This document shows positions 5,714-12,455 of a stretch of DNA of 12,455 nucleotides, one piece after another. Source of the stretch: Polyangiaceae bacterium (GTDB taxonomy: Bacteria; Myxococcota_A; Polyangia; Polyangiales; Polyangiaceae); NCBI GenBank assembly GCA_022447485.1, contig JAKVCH010000047.1, positions 1 through 12,455 on the forward strand, read 5' to 3'. How positions within the stretch are numbered: position 1 is the first letter of the stretch; every line of letters begins with the position of its first letter. Below the pieces are notes generated by a model. The model did no database searches. It was given only the letters and a program-made list of their open reading frames with translations, and was not told the origin of the DNA. The position numbers and the translations under genes were made by a program.

Positions 5714-8581
5714 GTGGGGCGAATTCTTCATTTACTTGGCCTGTGGGCAGTGATTTTCCTGGCTTTGGGCGTGATCGAACCAGACGTAAGTGAATCACCT
5801 ACATCGAGTGCGACGAATCCTGCTGAGCCGAACTCCTTGACCGTCACGGTAGTCCGAGAGGCTGATGCCGTCCCTCTGCCAGCCGTACGAATCCACGCTT
5901 ATCGAATTGATCGTGCTCGCTACTATCCGCTCCCGGTCGTTGAGAGCGATGACCAGGGAAAGTTTGAGTTCTCCCTTGCTTCTGGAGAATATTTTTTCGT
6001 CTTGGATTTGGAGGGCTACGCGCGGGTAGATCGTCGTCTGAGCCTCGAGAGCTCTGAAGTTCTGGAGCTCACGATGCAGAGTGGTCACCAGCTTGAAGTC
6101 GAAGTTTTGGGTGCAGAAGGTCCCTTGACTGACGCCACGGTTTTACTGCGTTCGGAGGGTTCCTCGCGAGAAGAGGCACCGTGGGGAGGAAAGACAGGTG
6201 CGGACGGTCGCTTGCTTGTTCAAGGGTTGCCAGTCGGGCCTTGGGACCTTTCTATCTATGCTCCCGGCTATGAGCCCTACTCCGCGCCGGTCGAGGCCAA
6301 TACTTTGGTGCGCTTGCGTCGCGTTCAAGGCCTGAAGATTCGAGTGACTCGAGAGGGCGAGATGGCACCTTATGCATTGGTTCATCTTGCTGGAACCGCG
6401 CTTTGGCCCGCTCGCACAATCAAAACAAATCATGAAGGGCGGGTCACACTGACCGGTTTAGATGTGGGGCAATATCTCGCATATGGCGAATTAGATGGAC
6501 AGATCAGTAAGCTTGTTCGTGAGATCGAGCTAGCACCTGGAAGTGATGCTCAAGAAGTCGAGCTGCAATTAGAGCCGGCCTTTCAGGCGACGATTTCTGT
6601 CGTCGACGAAGAGGGGCTTGCTGTACCGAATGCTCGCCTCACTTGGAGTGAATCGGGGGTCGATTTTTTCTCCATTTCAAGAGAAACAAACGCTCAAGGG
6701 GTGGCCGTCTTGGGGCCACTGTGGGCTCTACGGGGCTTCCTTCGTGTAGCGAGCGAGGGCTTCATGACGGCCTTTGTGGAAATAGATCCATCGGGTGCCC
6801 AGGAAGTCGTTTTGATAAAGAGCGGCCGCGTAAGCGGACGTATTCTTGATCAGCGAGGGTTACCTGTCGCTGGTGCTGCTGTGGAGGTGATTGGTTCCAC
6901 AAAGGATGGCTTACCAATTGATGTTAGCTGGCGTTCCCAAGAGGTTGAGGAGGCCTACTTTCAATGGTCGCAGCAGTCGTCAGTGCTGTTGCCTGCGGGT
7001 GAATTAGGGGTGATGCTCGGGCCAATACCACCGTTGCCATTGGTGCAGAATAGCCGGGCAATAGCTGCTCAGCAGGACCGTGCGGGGGCTCTTTTGACAA
7101 CGGGTGCGGATGGTCGGTTCGAGATCAGTAATGTTCCACCAGGCCGTATTATCGTTCTCGCCCAGCATGACGAATATTTAGAAGGAAAAAGTCAGGAGTT
7201 GCTTCTGGAGCCCGGTGCTGATGTCGAAGTTGAATTGCGGCTGGCACGCGGGCAGCCTCTGAAGGGGCGAGTGCTGGATGACCGGGAATTTCCCGTAGAG
7301 AACGCACGCTTAGTCGTGAGCGGCGAAGGCTTTGAACGAGTGGTTCGCTCAAGTTCTGATGGCAGTTTTGCTCTTTCCTCAGCTCCAGAGCGCGTCAGTA
7401 TTTTAGTATTTCTTCGGGAAGAGCCCTTAGTGCCCGCCTTGCGGTACCGTGTTGCGGCTCAGCAGCGCTCCGAGGAGATTCGCTTAATTTTACCAGCCCC
7501 TCGTGCTGCCTTGAGAGTGCGTACTGTGGACGCAAACCGAGAGCCGGTTTCGGGTGTGCGGGTTGTTTTTCGATCTCAGCAGGTGGAGGAGCCTCGGCGG
7601 ATGACTCGCTTTACTGACGCGGATGGTTGGGTGGAGTTAAAACGGATCGTAGGGTTGAAGGGCGAGTTAGAAGTGAGTCGCGCTAGCTACATTCCAGTAC
7701 GAAGATCACGACCGGGCTCGAATTCGGTGAGTGCGCCGCAGGAGCTGCTGGTGGTTCTTGAGCGCGCTATGGAGTTGCGAGGAGTTGCCTTTGGAGTACG
7801 GGGCCGCCTCCCGGCCGCTCAAGCTCGCGTGGTGTTGAGCGGGCGTGGAAAATCCTCTCTTACGGTCACAGACGATATGGGCCAATTCCAATTCAAGGAT
7901 ACGGCGCCTGGAAGGTTTGAACTTGAGATAGAACACGCAGAATACGGTCAGTACGAAGGCTCGATCACGGTGCCTAAATCAGCGGGGGCAATCGTCGATT
8001 TGGGTCGTTTTCAGCTTCGACCGCCCCGAGAAATTCGCGGGACTGTTGTGGATATCTCTGGCCAGACGGTGGCCGGAGCTTTGATAGGCACAGACAGGCT
8101 CTCTGCCTATCTGCCCTTAGGAGGCAGAAGTCGTCATCTTGCCGTCAGCGATGCAGAGGGAAGATTTGTCCTGCAGATGCCACGAGATGGTTCTGATTAT
8201 CTTTTTGCAGCCTTACCAGGTCAAGCCGTTGGCTTTGGAGAAGCGTTGAATTTTGAACAAGATCCAGATGTCGTCGACGAATATGAAATACTCTTGGATC
8301 GCGTAGACCGCATTAGCCCAGAGCAGAGAGGTACTCTTTTACTGACCTTACATGAAGAGGGGCGCGGGATAGAGATTTACGCTTTGGGTTCTAGTGCATC
8401 GATTCGTCGGGCCTTACGCGTTGGCGATAGAATTCTGGAGATTGATGGCGTGATGCCGAGAGACATCCCTCAAGCAAGGTCCTTACTCTCCGGTCGGGTT
8501 GGGTCGGAAGTCGTTCTCCTTCTGCAGCGTGGTTCTCAGAAGCTCGAATTAGCACTGGAAAGAGAGGGTTTTCGTCAGTGA
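5714..8581 (+). CDS. exported protein with about nine carboxypeptidase-regulatory-like repeats and a C-terminal PDZ domain
   Basis: The 955-residue product starts with a hydrophobic segment (about 4-22, LHLLGLWAVIFLALGVI) that acts as signal peptide or anchor; there is no lipobox and no clear cleavage site. A Ser/Pro/Thr-rich linker follows. From about residue 41 to 870 there are roughly nine beta-sandwich units. Each opens with a pattern like GRVLDxxxxPVxxARV and later carries a D-x-x-G-x-F turn and a PPGxxxL-type strand, as in carboxypeptidase regulatory-like domains. Clear openings are GRVSGRILDQRGLPVAGAAV (near 370) and REIRGTVVDISGQTVAGALI. Residues about 872-953 form a PDZ domain (RVGDRILEIDGV, then a helix and VVLLLQRG). 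No protease catalytic motif is seen, so a scaffold or binding role is likely. The GTG start has only a weak AGAAGAG upstream; TATAAA at 5702-5707 is close enough that a leaderless transcript is conceivable. It is divergent from the VWA lipoprotein gene. Confidence 0.82.
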   Translation: MGRILHLLGLWAVIFLALGVIEPDVSESPTSSATNPAEPNSLTVTVVREADAVPLPAVRIHAYRIDRARYYPLPVVESDDQGKFEFSLASGEYFFVLDLEGYARVDRRLSLESSEVLELTMQSGHQLEVEVLGAEGPLTDATVLLRSEGSSREEAPWGGKTGADGRLLVQGLPVGPWDLSIYAPGYEPYSAPVEANTLVRLRRVQGLKIRVTREGEMAPYALVHLAGTALWPARTIKTNHEGRVTLTGLDVGQYLAYGELDGQISKLVREIELAPGSDAQEVELQLEPAFQATISVVDEEGLAVPNARLTWSESGVDFFSISRETNAQGVAVLGPLWALRGFLRVASEGFMTAFVEIDPSGAQEVVLIKSGRVSGRILDQRGLPVAGAAVEVIGSTKDGLPIDVSWRSQEVEEAYFQWSQQSSVLLPAGELGVMLGPIPPLPLVQNSRAIAAQQDRAGALLTTGADGRFEISNVPPGRIIVLAQHDEYLEGKSQELLLEPGADVEVELRLARGQPLKGRVLDDREFPVENARLVVSGEGFERVVRSSSDGSFALSSAPERVSILVFLREEPLVPALRYRVAAQQRSEEIRLILPAPRAALRVRTVDANREPVSGVRVVFRSQQVEEPRRMTRFTDADGWVELKRIVGLKGELEVSRASYIPVRRSRPGSNSVSAPQELLVVLERAMELRGVAFGVRGRLPAAQARVVLSGRGKSSLTVTDDMGQFQFKDTAPGRFELEIEHAEYGQYEGSITVPKSAGAIVDLGRFQLRPPREIRGTVVDISGQTVAGALIGTDRLSAYLPLGGRSRHLAVSDAEGRFVLQMPRDGSDYLFAALPGQAVGFGEALNFEQDPDVVDEYEILLDRVDRISPEQRGTLLLTLHEEGRGIEIYALGSSASIRRALRVGDRILEIDGVMPRDIPQARSLLSGRVGSEVVLLLQRGSQKLELALEREGFRQ

Positions 8582-8588
8582 GTGGTTG

Positions 8589-8607
8589 AACAGCCCTCAG
8601 GGCTGTT
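8589..8607. terminator. bidirectional terminator between convergent genes
   Basis: AACAGCCC (8589-8596) pairs perfectly with GGGCTGTT (8600-8607) around a TCA loop. The hairpin begins eight bases after the repeat/PDZ gene stop. The loop read on the minus strand is TGA, the stop codon of the YceI-like gene. Only short T tracts flank it (TTT on the plus strand, TT on the minus strand), so strength is uncertain. Confidence 0.7.
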
Positions 8608-9403
8608 TCGTCCCTACTTTGGCGACAATATCAAATTCGACATCAGCCGTTTTGGCGACTTTTGCGCCGAGAGCACTCAGGGTCTTTTCAGCTAAGATGC
8701 CAAACGCTTTTCTGGGGTGCACATCGTGTTGGGCGAGACTGACCGGCAGAGGCTTTTCATTTTCTGCTTTGAGTCCGGTGAGTACGCCGTTTTCGTATTG
8801 AAAGGAGAGCAAGAGCGGCACTTCGTGATTTGTGATGCGGCCGTGTAAACGCAACGTAGCCTGGGCTGTCGCAGAAACTTTTGTCGTAGTGCCTTTGAGT
8901 CCCTGGAGACTCTTGGCCGATAGATCCTTCAGACTGTGAATCTGAAACTCGAGATAGCGATTTTTTTCGACTTCTTCTGAGGGACCATCCTCAGAAATTT
9001 GAAGCCAGGTTCGCATATGCTCATTTTGCAAATCGCTCTTTTTTAACTCACCATAGTCCTCTTCTTCAGAGCTACGCTTTTCCTGATAGATGGTCAGCTT
9101 TTTTAGATCGACTCGCGCCAACGCTGTGCTCTTGGCCAGGTCTTTCGCATCCACGTAAAGAGTGCCAGCAACAGAAAGAGGCGCCCGACCAGTAATTTTT
9201 TCCAGTGCTGCATTCATCTGAAAAGAAACCTGACTGGCCTGGCTATCGATCTGCAGAGGGATCGCTTCTTGCTCCTTTTTCAGCTCTTCTTGGAGCATCT
9301 TGCCTTCGGGAGCCAGCTTCTCGGGCTTGGTCTTGGAGCAGCCGTTGAGGTGGACAGCCAAGGCCAGTAGAGGCAAGACGTATAGATGGCGAGTTACTTT
9401 CAT
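8597..9403 (-). CDS. YceI-like domain lipoprotein
   Basis: The 268-residue product begins with a lipoprotein signal (MKVTRHLYVLPLLALAVHLNGC), with the lipidated cysteine at residue 22 in an LNGC lipobox. A charged, probably helical linker (about 25-42) leads into a YceI-like beta-barrel domain. The marks are a strand pattern IDSQASQVSFQMNAAL near its start, a GTLYVD strand, and the later LKGTTTKVSATAQATLRLHG followed by an EVPLLLSF strand. YceI-family proteins bind isoprenoid or other lipid-like molecules in a barrel, but the natural ligand here is unknown. The frame is open further upstream to 9505. The ATG at 9403 is preferred because the signal peptide starts exactly there and a strong AAGGAAG lies five bases before it. 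The stop codon lies in the loop of the terminator shared with the convergent repeat/PDZ gene. Confidence 0.85.
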   Translation of the reverse strand: MKVTRHLYVLPLLALAVHLNGCSKTKPEKLAPEGKMLQEELKKEQEAIPLQIDSQASQVSFQMNAALEKITGRAPLSVAGTLYVDAKDLAKSTALARVDLKKLTIYQEKRSSEEEDYGELKKSDLQNEHMRTWLQISEDGPSEEVEKNRYLEFQIHSLKDLSAKSLQGLKGTTTKVSATAQATLRLHGRITNHEVPLLLSFQYENGVLTGLKAENEKPLPVSLAQHDVHPRKAFGILAEKTLSALGAKVAKTADVEFDIVAKVGTKQP

Positions 9404-9406
9404 GAT

Positions 9407-9417
9407 CTTCCTTCTTT
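9407..9417 (-). promoter_or_regulatory. strong ribosome binding site fixing the YceI-like gene start
   Basis: Read on the minus strand this is AAAGAAGGAAG; its AGGA core lies five bases before the ATG at 9403. It rules against the longer open frame that reaches 9505. Confidence 0.7.
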
Positions 9418-9507
9418 GAGCGTACGGACAACCGCCGTTGGCTCCGTGAAGAGATCTACGAAGTGTACTCCGATCGGTTTCAGAGAAGGAGATGCCGATT
9501 CTCAAAC

Positions 9508-9529
9508 CCTATCGAGTTAAGTCGATAGG
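9508..9529. repeat. perfect 8-bp inverted repeat with a GTTAAG loop
   Basis: CCTATCGA (9508-9515) and TCGATAGG (9522-9529) are perfect complements around a six-base loop. It lies between the small membrane peptide ORF and the YceI-like gene, about 105 bases upstream of the latter's start. It could be an operator or a weak terminator for the upstream minus-strand ORF; no T-run supports the second choice. Confidence 0.6.
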
Positions 9530-9584
9530 AACGGGAGGGATCATGCGAGCGCGTTCCGCTCGTCTTCTGGAACGGCGCTGGGTT

Positions 9585-9722
9585 TCAGTCTGTGTCAAAG
9601 ACGTCTTCAGGCTCGGAGGTGTCACCACCGGGAGAGCTCATGAAGAGCAGAGGCACAACACTCATACAGAAGACGAGGGTGCCGACGATTTTTGCGAGCG
9701 TAAGAATTCCGTTTTCGTACAT
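9585..9722 (-). CDS. possible 45-residue single-helix membrane peptide
   Basis: A short ATG-to-TGA frame lies between the dehydrogenase and YceI-like genes on their strand. It begins MYENGILTLAKIVGT, continues as one hydrophobic helix to about residue 29, and ends in an acidic tail (SEPEDVFDTD). A stop codon lies six bases before the ATG, so the start cannot be earlier. That hydrophobic-then-acidic order is typical of real small membrane proteins and unlikely by chance. The Shine-Dalgarno signal is weak, and I know no family for it. The surrounding gap (9404-9863) holds nothing else I can assign except a perfect inverted repeat at 9508-9529. Confidence 0.45.
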   Translation of the reverse strand: MYENGILTLAKIVGTLVFCMSVVPLLFMSSPGGDTSEPEDVFDTD

Positions 9723-9863
9723 TGCTCAGCGAAAGATACTCATCGACGGCCGAACTGCAAGGTCAGGCGAGCGCGATTTTGACTCCCAAACCGATGTTCA
9801 GTGGAAGAAGGGTGGGGCTCTGCTTCTAAAGAAGGATTTCGACCTTGGCAGAACCTCTGAGGC

Positions 9864-11024
9864 TTAGAGATATTGTTTCAAATGCAATTTGGCGATGGTG
9901 GTTCGCTGCATATTGCTTGTGCCCTCGTAGATCGCTCCGATTTTTGCGTCTCGGTATAATTTCTCTGCTCCGTATTCCTTCGTGAAGCCTACGCCTCCGA
10001 GTAGCTCTACCGCTCGAGAAGCATTGCGCTCAGCCACTTGCGAGGAAAAGAGCTTCGCCATCGCTGCGGCTGCGACGAAGTCTTCACCGGCGTCTTTTAG
10101 TCGTGCTGCGTTGTAGACCATCAGTCTGGCTGCCTCCCAATCTGTTCGCATTTCGGCGAGTTCGTATTGAATGGCTTGAAATTCGGAAAGTTTTTGCCCG
10201 AACTGCTCCCGTTCGCAGACGTGTTCAGTTGCGATACGCAAGGCACCAGCGGCGAGGCCGACCATTTGAGCCCCAATACCAATCCGTCCTTCATTGAGGG
10301 TTTCGATAGCGACTTTATAGCCCGTACCTACTTCCCCCAGAAGAGCATCTTCGCTGATGTCGACGTTTTCTAGGGAGAGGGGACAAGTGCTGGATGCTCT
10401 GATTCCTAATTTATCTTCTTTCTTCTCGATCTGAAAACCCGGAGTTCCACGCTCGACGAGAAAAGCTGAAATCCCTCGATAGCCAGCTTCTGGATCAGCG
10501 TTGGCGAAGATAATGAAAAGATCTGCTTCCCCGCCATTGGTGATCCACAATTTTGAACCGTTCAACCTCCAACCTGTGGCGGTCTTCTTTGCAGTACTTT
10601 TGAGCGCAAACGCATCGCTACCGCTGGCTGCTTCACTCAGTGCATAAGCGCCGACCGTGTCGGCAGCGAGCCGAGGTAGGTAGCGCTCTTGTTGAGCTGG
10701 ACTAGCAACACGAAGCAGGGTGTTGGCGACGAGGGTATTTTGCACGTCGACGAGAACCGAAACGCTTGGATCAAACTCAGCCAATGCCTCAACGACAAGA
10801 ATCGCGTCGAAAAAGCTGGCTCCGGCTCCACCGTGGGCTTCAGGAGTTTCGATACCCATCAGGCCTAATTCAAAAACACCTTGCCATACGGCCGGGTCGA
10901 TGGCCCCTGCTGCATCCATTTGGCGGACTCGGGGGGCAATTTCTTGGCGGGAAAAGTCGAGAACTGCCTGGCGGAGTAGCTTTTCGTCTTCGCTCAGGAT
11001 GGTGAGAGCACTGGAAGGCTGCAT
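9864..11024 (-). CDS. acyl-CoA dehydrogenase, short/branched-chain type
   Basis: Predicted FAD enzyme that introduces the alpha-beta double bond into short or methyl-branched acyl-CoAs (2-methylbutyryl-CoA, isobutyryl-CoA or butyryl-CoA) and passes electrons to an electron-transfer flavoprotein. From the ATG at 11024 it has 386 residues, normal for the family. Visible marks are the signature YALSEAASGSDAFAL, the FAD-binding WITNGGEADLF, LGIRASSTCPL, LNEGRIGIGAQM and the C-terminal IYEGTSNMQ, where the glutamate (residue 367) matches the catalytic base. Many of these match the human short/branched-chain enzyme closely, so 2-methyl-branched substrates are my first guess. The frame stays open to 11192, giving 56 extra residues unlike the family; GAGAGA just before the ATG at 11024 supports the shorter form. 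Chorismate synthase starts 111 bases away in the opposite direction. Confidence 0.93.
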   Translation of the reverse strand: MQPSSALTILSEDEKLLRQAVLDFSRQEIAPRVRQMDAAGAIDPAVWQGVFELGLMGIETPEAHGGAGASFFDAILVVEALAEFDPSVSVLVDVQNTLVANTLLRVASPAQQERYLPRLAADTVGAYALSEAASGSDAFALKSTAKKTATGWRLNGSKLWITNGGEADLFIIFANADPEAGYRGISAFLVERGTPGFQIEKKEDKLGIRASSTCPLSLENVDISEDALLGEVGTGYKVAIETLNEGRIGIGAQMVGLAAGALRIATEHVCEREQFGQKLSEFQAIQYELAEMRTDWEAARLMVYNAARLKDAGEDFVAAAAMAKLFSSQVAERNASRAVELLGGVGFTKEYGAEKLYRDAKIGAIYEGTSNMQRTTIAKLHLKQYL

Positions 11025-11135
11025 TCTCTCATGAAATGCTGGATCCTGGCGGTCGGCAAGTGGTCGAGCGAGGAAGCGAGTGGTAAGGGGGAGCAGCATG
11101 AGGTCGCGGAGAGCGACAGCGTTAGAGAGACTTTC

Positions 11136-12263
11136 ATGGCAGGAAACAGTTACGGTCAATCCCTTCGAATCACCACTGCTGGCGAAAGCCACGGGCCGGG
11201 AAATACGGTCATTATCGATGGCTGCCCTGCTGGTATTGAATTAAGCGTGGCCGATCTGGTGGTCGACTTAGATCGACGAAAACCAGGTCAGAGCAAGGTC
11301 GTGACGCAGCGGAAGGAATCAGACACTCCCGAGATCTTGTCAGGGGTTTTTGAAGGCAAAACTACGGGTACGAGCATTGCTATTCTCGTTCGCAACGAAG
11401 ATCAGAAAAGCCGCGACTATACTGAGATCAAAGATAAGTATCGGCCTGGTCATGCTGACTTCACTCTTGATGCTAAATATGGCCGACGTGACTATCGCGG
11501 TGGCGGGCGCTCGAGCGCTCGTGAAACGGTGGCGCGGGTTGCGGCTGGAGTGGTCGCTAAGAAAATTTTGAAGCAGTTTTTGGGCGCAGAAGTCCTTTGT
11601 TACGTCAAGCAAGTCGGCCCAATCATCGCTGAGGTGGACACGGCCCAGGTCACGATGCAGCAAATTGAGACTCTGCCGAATGGGGAGCCTAATATTGTTC
11701 GCTGTCCAGATCCCCTCGCTGCGGAAAAGATGGTCGAGTTGATTCAAGAGGTTCGCAAGGACCAAGATTCAATTGGCGGCGTGGCGGAGATTGTGGCTCG
11801 GGGCATACCAGCCGGTTTGGGCGAGCCTGTTTTCGATAAGTTGAAAGCCGACCTAAGCAAAGCTCTCTTTAGTTTACCCGCAGTCCTCGGCGTGGAGTAC
11901 GGAGTTGGTTTTGGCTGTGCGACTCTTCGTGGCTCTGAGAATAATGATATTTTCAAGAAAGAAGTCGCGCCGGATGGTACGACGAAGATCTCCACGGAGA
12001 CCAATCGCCATGGTGGAATCCTTGGCGGTATTTCTAGCGGTCAGCCGATTGTGCTGCGTGCGGCGATTAAGCCGACGAGCAGCCTATCAAAGGAGCAGCG
12101 CACGGTGGATGCAGCTGGTGAGGAGACCGTCATTCGAACGAAGGGAAGGCATGACCCTTGTTTATTGCCTCGCTTTGCTCCCATGGGCGAAGCAATGGTC
12201 GCCCTAACTCTAGCGGACCATTTTTTGCGTCAACGAGCTCAGAACTTTAGCTCGGAACTCTGA
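11136..12263 (+). CDS. aroC: chorismate synthase
   Basis: Converts 5-enolpyruvylshikimate 3-phosphate to chorismate, the last shikimate step, using reduced FMN, in the cytoplasm. The 375-residue product carries the family motifs in order: SLRITTAGESHGPG (conserved His19), DLDRRKPGQSK, the stretch beginning YRPGHADFT at 102 (conserved His106), RDYRGGGRSSARET, RHGGILGGISSGQPI from 291, and GRHDPCLLPR from 337 with Asp340. Length fits the bacterial monofunctional form with no fused domain. The open frame reaches back to 11031, but those 35 residues do not belong to the family. The ATG at 11136 starts at the usual point (G-N-S-Y-G), with AGAGAGA upstream as a modest ribosome site. It is divergent from the acyl-CoA dehydrogenase gene and has no aromatic-pathway neighbour on its strand in the window. 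Confidence 0.97.
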   Translation: MAGNSYGQSLRITTAGESHGPGNTVIIDGCPAGIELSVADLVVDLDRRKPGQSKVVTQRKESDTPEILSGVFEGKTTGTSIAILVRNEDQKSRDYTEIKDKYRPGHADFTLDAKYGRRDYRGGGRSSARETVARVAAGVVAKKILKQFLGAEVLCYVKQVGPIIAEVDTAQVTMQQIETLPNGEPNIVRCPDPLAAEKMVELIQEVRKDQDSIGGVAEIVARGIPAGLGEPVFDKLKADLSKALFSLPAVLGVEYGVGFGCATLRGSENNDIFKKEVAPDGTTKISTETNRHGGILGGISSGQPIVLRAAIKPTSSLSKEQRTVDAAGEETVIRTKGRHDPCLLPRFAPMGEAMVALTLADHFLRQRAQNFSSEL

Positions 12264-12321
12264 ATCACCCTTTTCACTTGCTGTGAATCTGTTTGAGACA
12301 TTCACACGTCGTCGGAAGACA

Positions 12322-12455
12322 GCACGCTGCCTACTCAGCCTAGTTTGAGATGCTTAGGCACGCTGCAGCCGCGAAGGGCACGCTGCCTATTCAGCCCAGT
12401 TTGAGATGCTTAGGCACGCTGCAGCCGCGAAGTGCACGCTGCAGCCGCAAAGAGT
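12322..12455. repeat. tandem repeat with 56-bp units, running off the window end
   Basis: Two 56-bp units (12322-12377, 12378-12433) differ at three bases. A third copy from 12434 holds only the second part of the unit. Each full unit has a 36-bp part and a 20-bp part, both beginning GCACGCTGC, so this 9-mer recurs at 12322, 12358, 12378, 12414 and 12434. The 20-bp part contains the palindrome GCTGCAGC. No open frame is supported here. It begins about 58 bases after the chorismate synthase stop and is cut by the window edge. Confidence 0.9.

Noticed and set aside
9592..9867. Plus-strand frames of about 90 residues in the gap after the YceI-like gene
   Set aside because: They lack motifs and ribosome sites and run antisense to the more convincing small membrane peptide.
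11031..11135. N-terminal 35-residue extension of chorismate synthase
   Set aside because: Family members start at the G-N-S-Y-G segment; the extension is polar, unlike the family, and overlaps the dehydrogenase control region.
11025..11192. N-terminal 56-residue extension of the acyl-CoA dehydrogenase
   Set aside because: It is longer than the family, overlaps the start of divergent aroC, and a start with GAGAGA upstream at 11024 gives the normal length.
12273..12305. Hairpin TTCAC/GTGAA after aroC as a terminator, with a second competing TTCAC
   Set aside because: Stems of only five pairs and no T-run; too weak to list as a terminator or attenuator.
12322..12455. CRISPR array
   Set aside because: The segments between repeated 9-mers are themselves repeated and not unique spacers, and there are no cas genes.

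Overview
The window (about 12.5 kb, GC content slightly above half by eye) looks like chromosomal DNA from a Gram-negative deltaproteobacterial-type lineage, with Myxococcota, Bradymonadota or Bdellovibrionota as the best guesses. The pointers are a cysteine-rich von Willebrand A (VWA) lipoprotein, a long protein of carboxypeptidase-regulatory-like repeats ending in a PDZ domain, and lipobox signal peptides. This placement is inferred from protein style; there is no rRNA or marker gene here. I see no phage, transposase, CRISPR array, tRNA or rRNA.

Layout. 1-328: mostly unassigned DNA with a 13-bp tandem duplication and one doubtful minus-strand ORF. 329-3831 (plus): a family 20 beta-N-acetylhexosaminidase without a signal peptide, a small three-helix membrane protein, and a membrane-anchored HELAH metallopeptidase starting at TTG. 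3835-3888: two 27-bp copies of a GC-rich hairpin between convergent genes. 3904-5626 (minus): a VWA-domain lipoprotein and, downstream, a small AroQ-type chorismate mutase. 5714-8581 (plus, divergent from the lipoprotein): a 955-residue exported repeat protein with a C-terminal PDZ domain. A compact bidirectional terminator at 8589-8607 separates it from the convergent gene. 8597-11024 (minus): an acyl-CoA dehydrogenase, a possible 45-residue membrane peptide, and a YceI-like lipoprotein. 11136-12263 (plus, divergent from the dehydrogenase): chorismate synthase. 12322-12455: a tandem repeat with alternating 36- and 20-bp spacing that runs off the window.

How the genes relate. Chorismate synthase makes chorismate and chorismate mutase commits it to phenylalanine/tyrosine, but they lie about 7 kb apart on opposite strands and are not one operon. 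The acyl-CoA dehydrogenase fits branched-chain amino acid or short-chain fatty acid breakdown. The VWA lipoprotein, repeat/PDZ protein, metallopeptidase and YceI-like lipoprotein are all predicted to be envelope proteins. The divergent VWA and repeat/PDZ pair is the only arrangement that suggests a possible dedicated partnership, and that remains inference. Several starts are non-ATG (TTG or GTG) and several upstream-extended ORFs are probably not the true starts; these are noted entry by entry. I found no convincing new system. The most unusual items are the terminal tandem repeat, the hairpin pair and the divergent VWA/PDZ locus.
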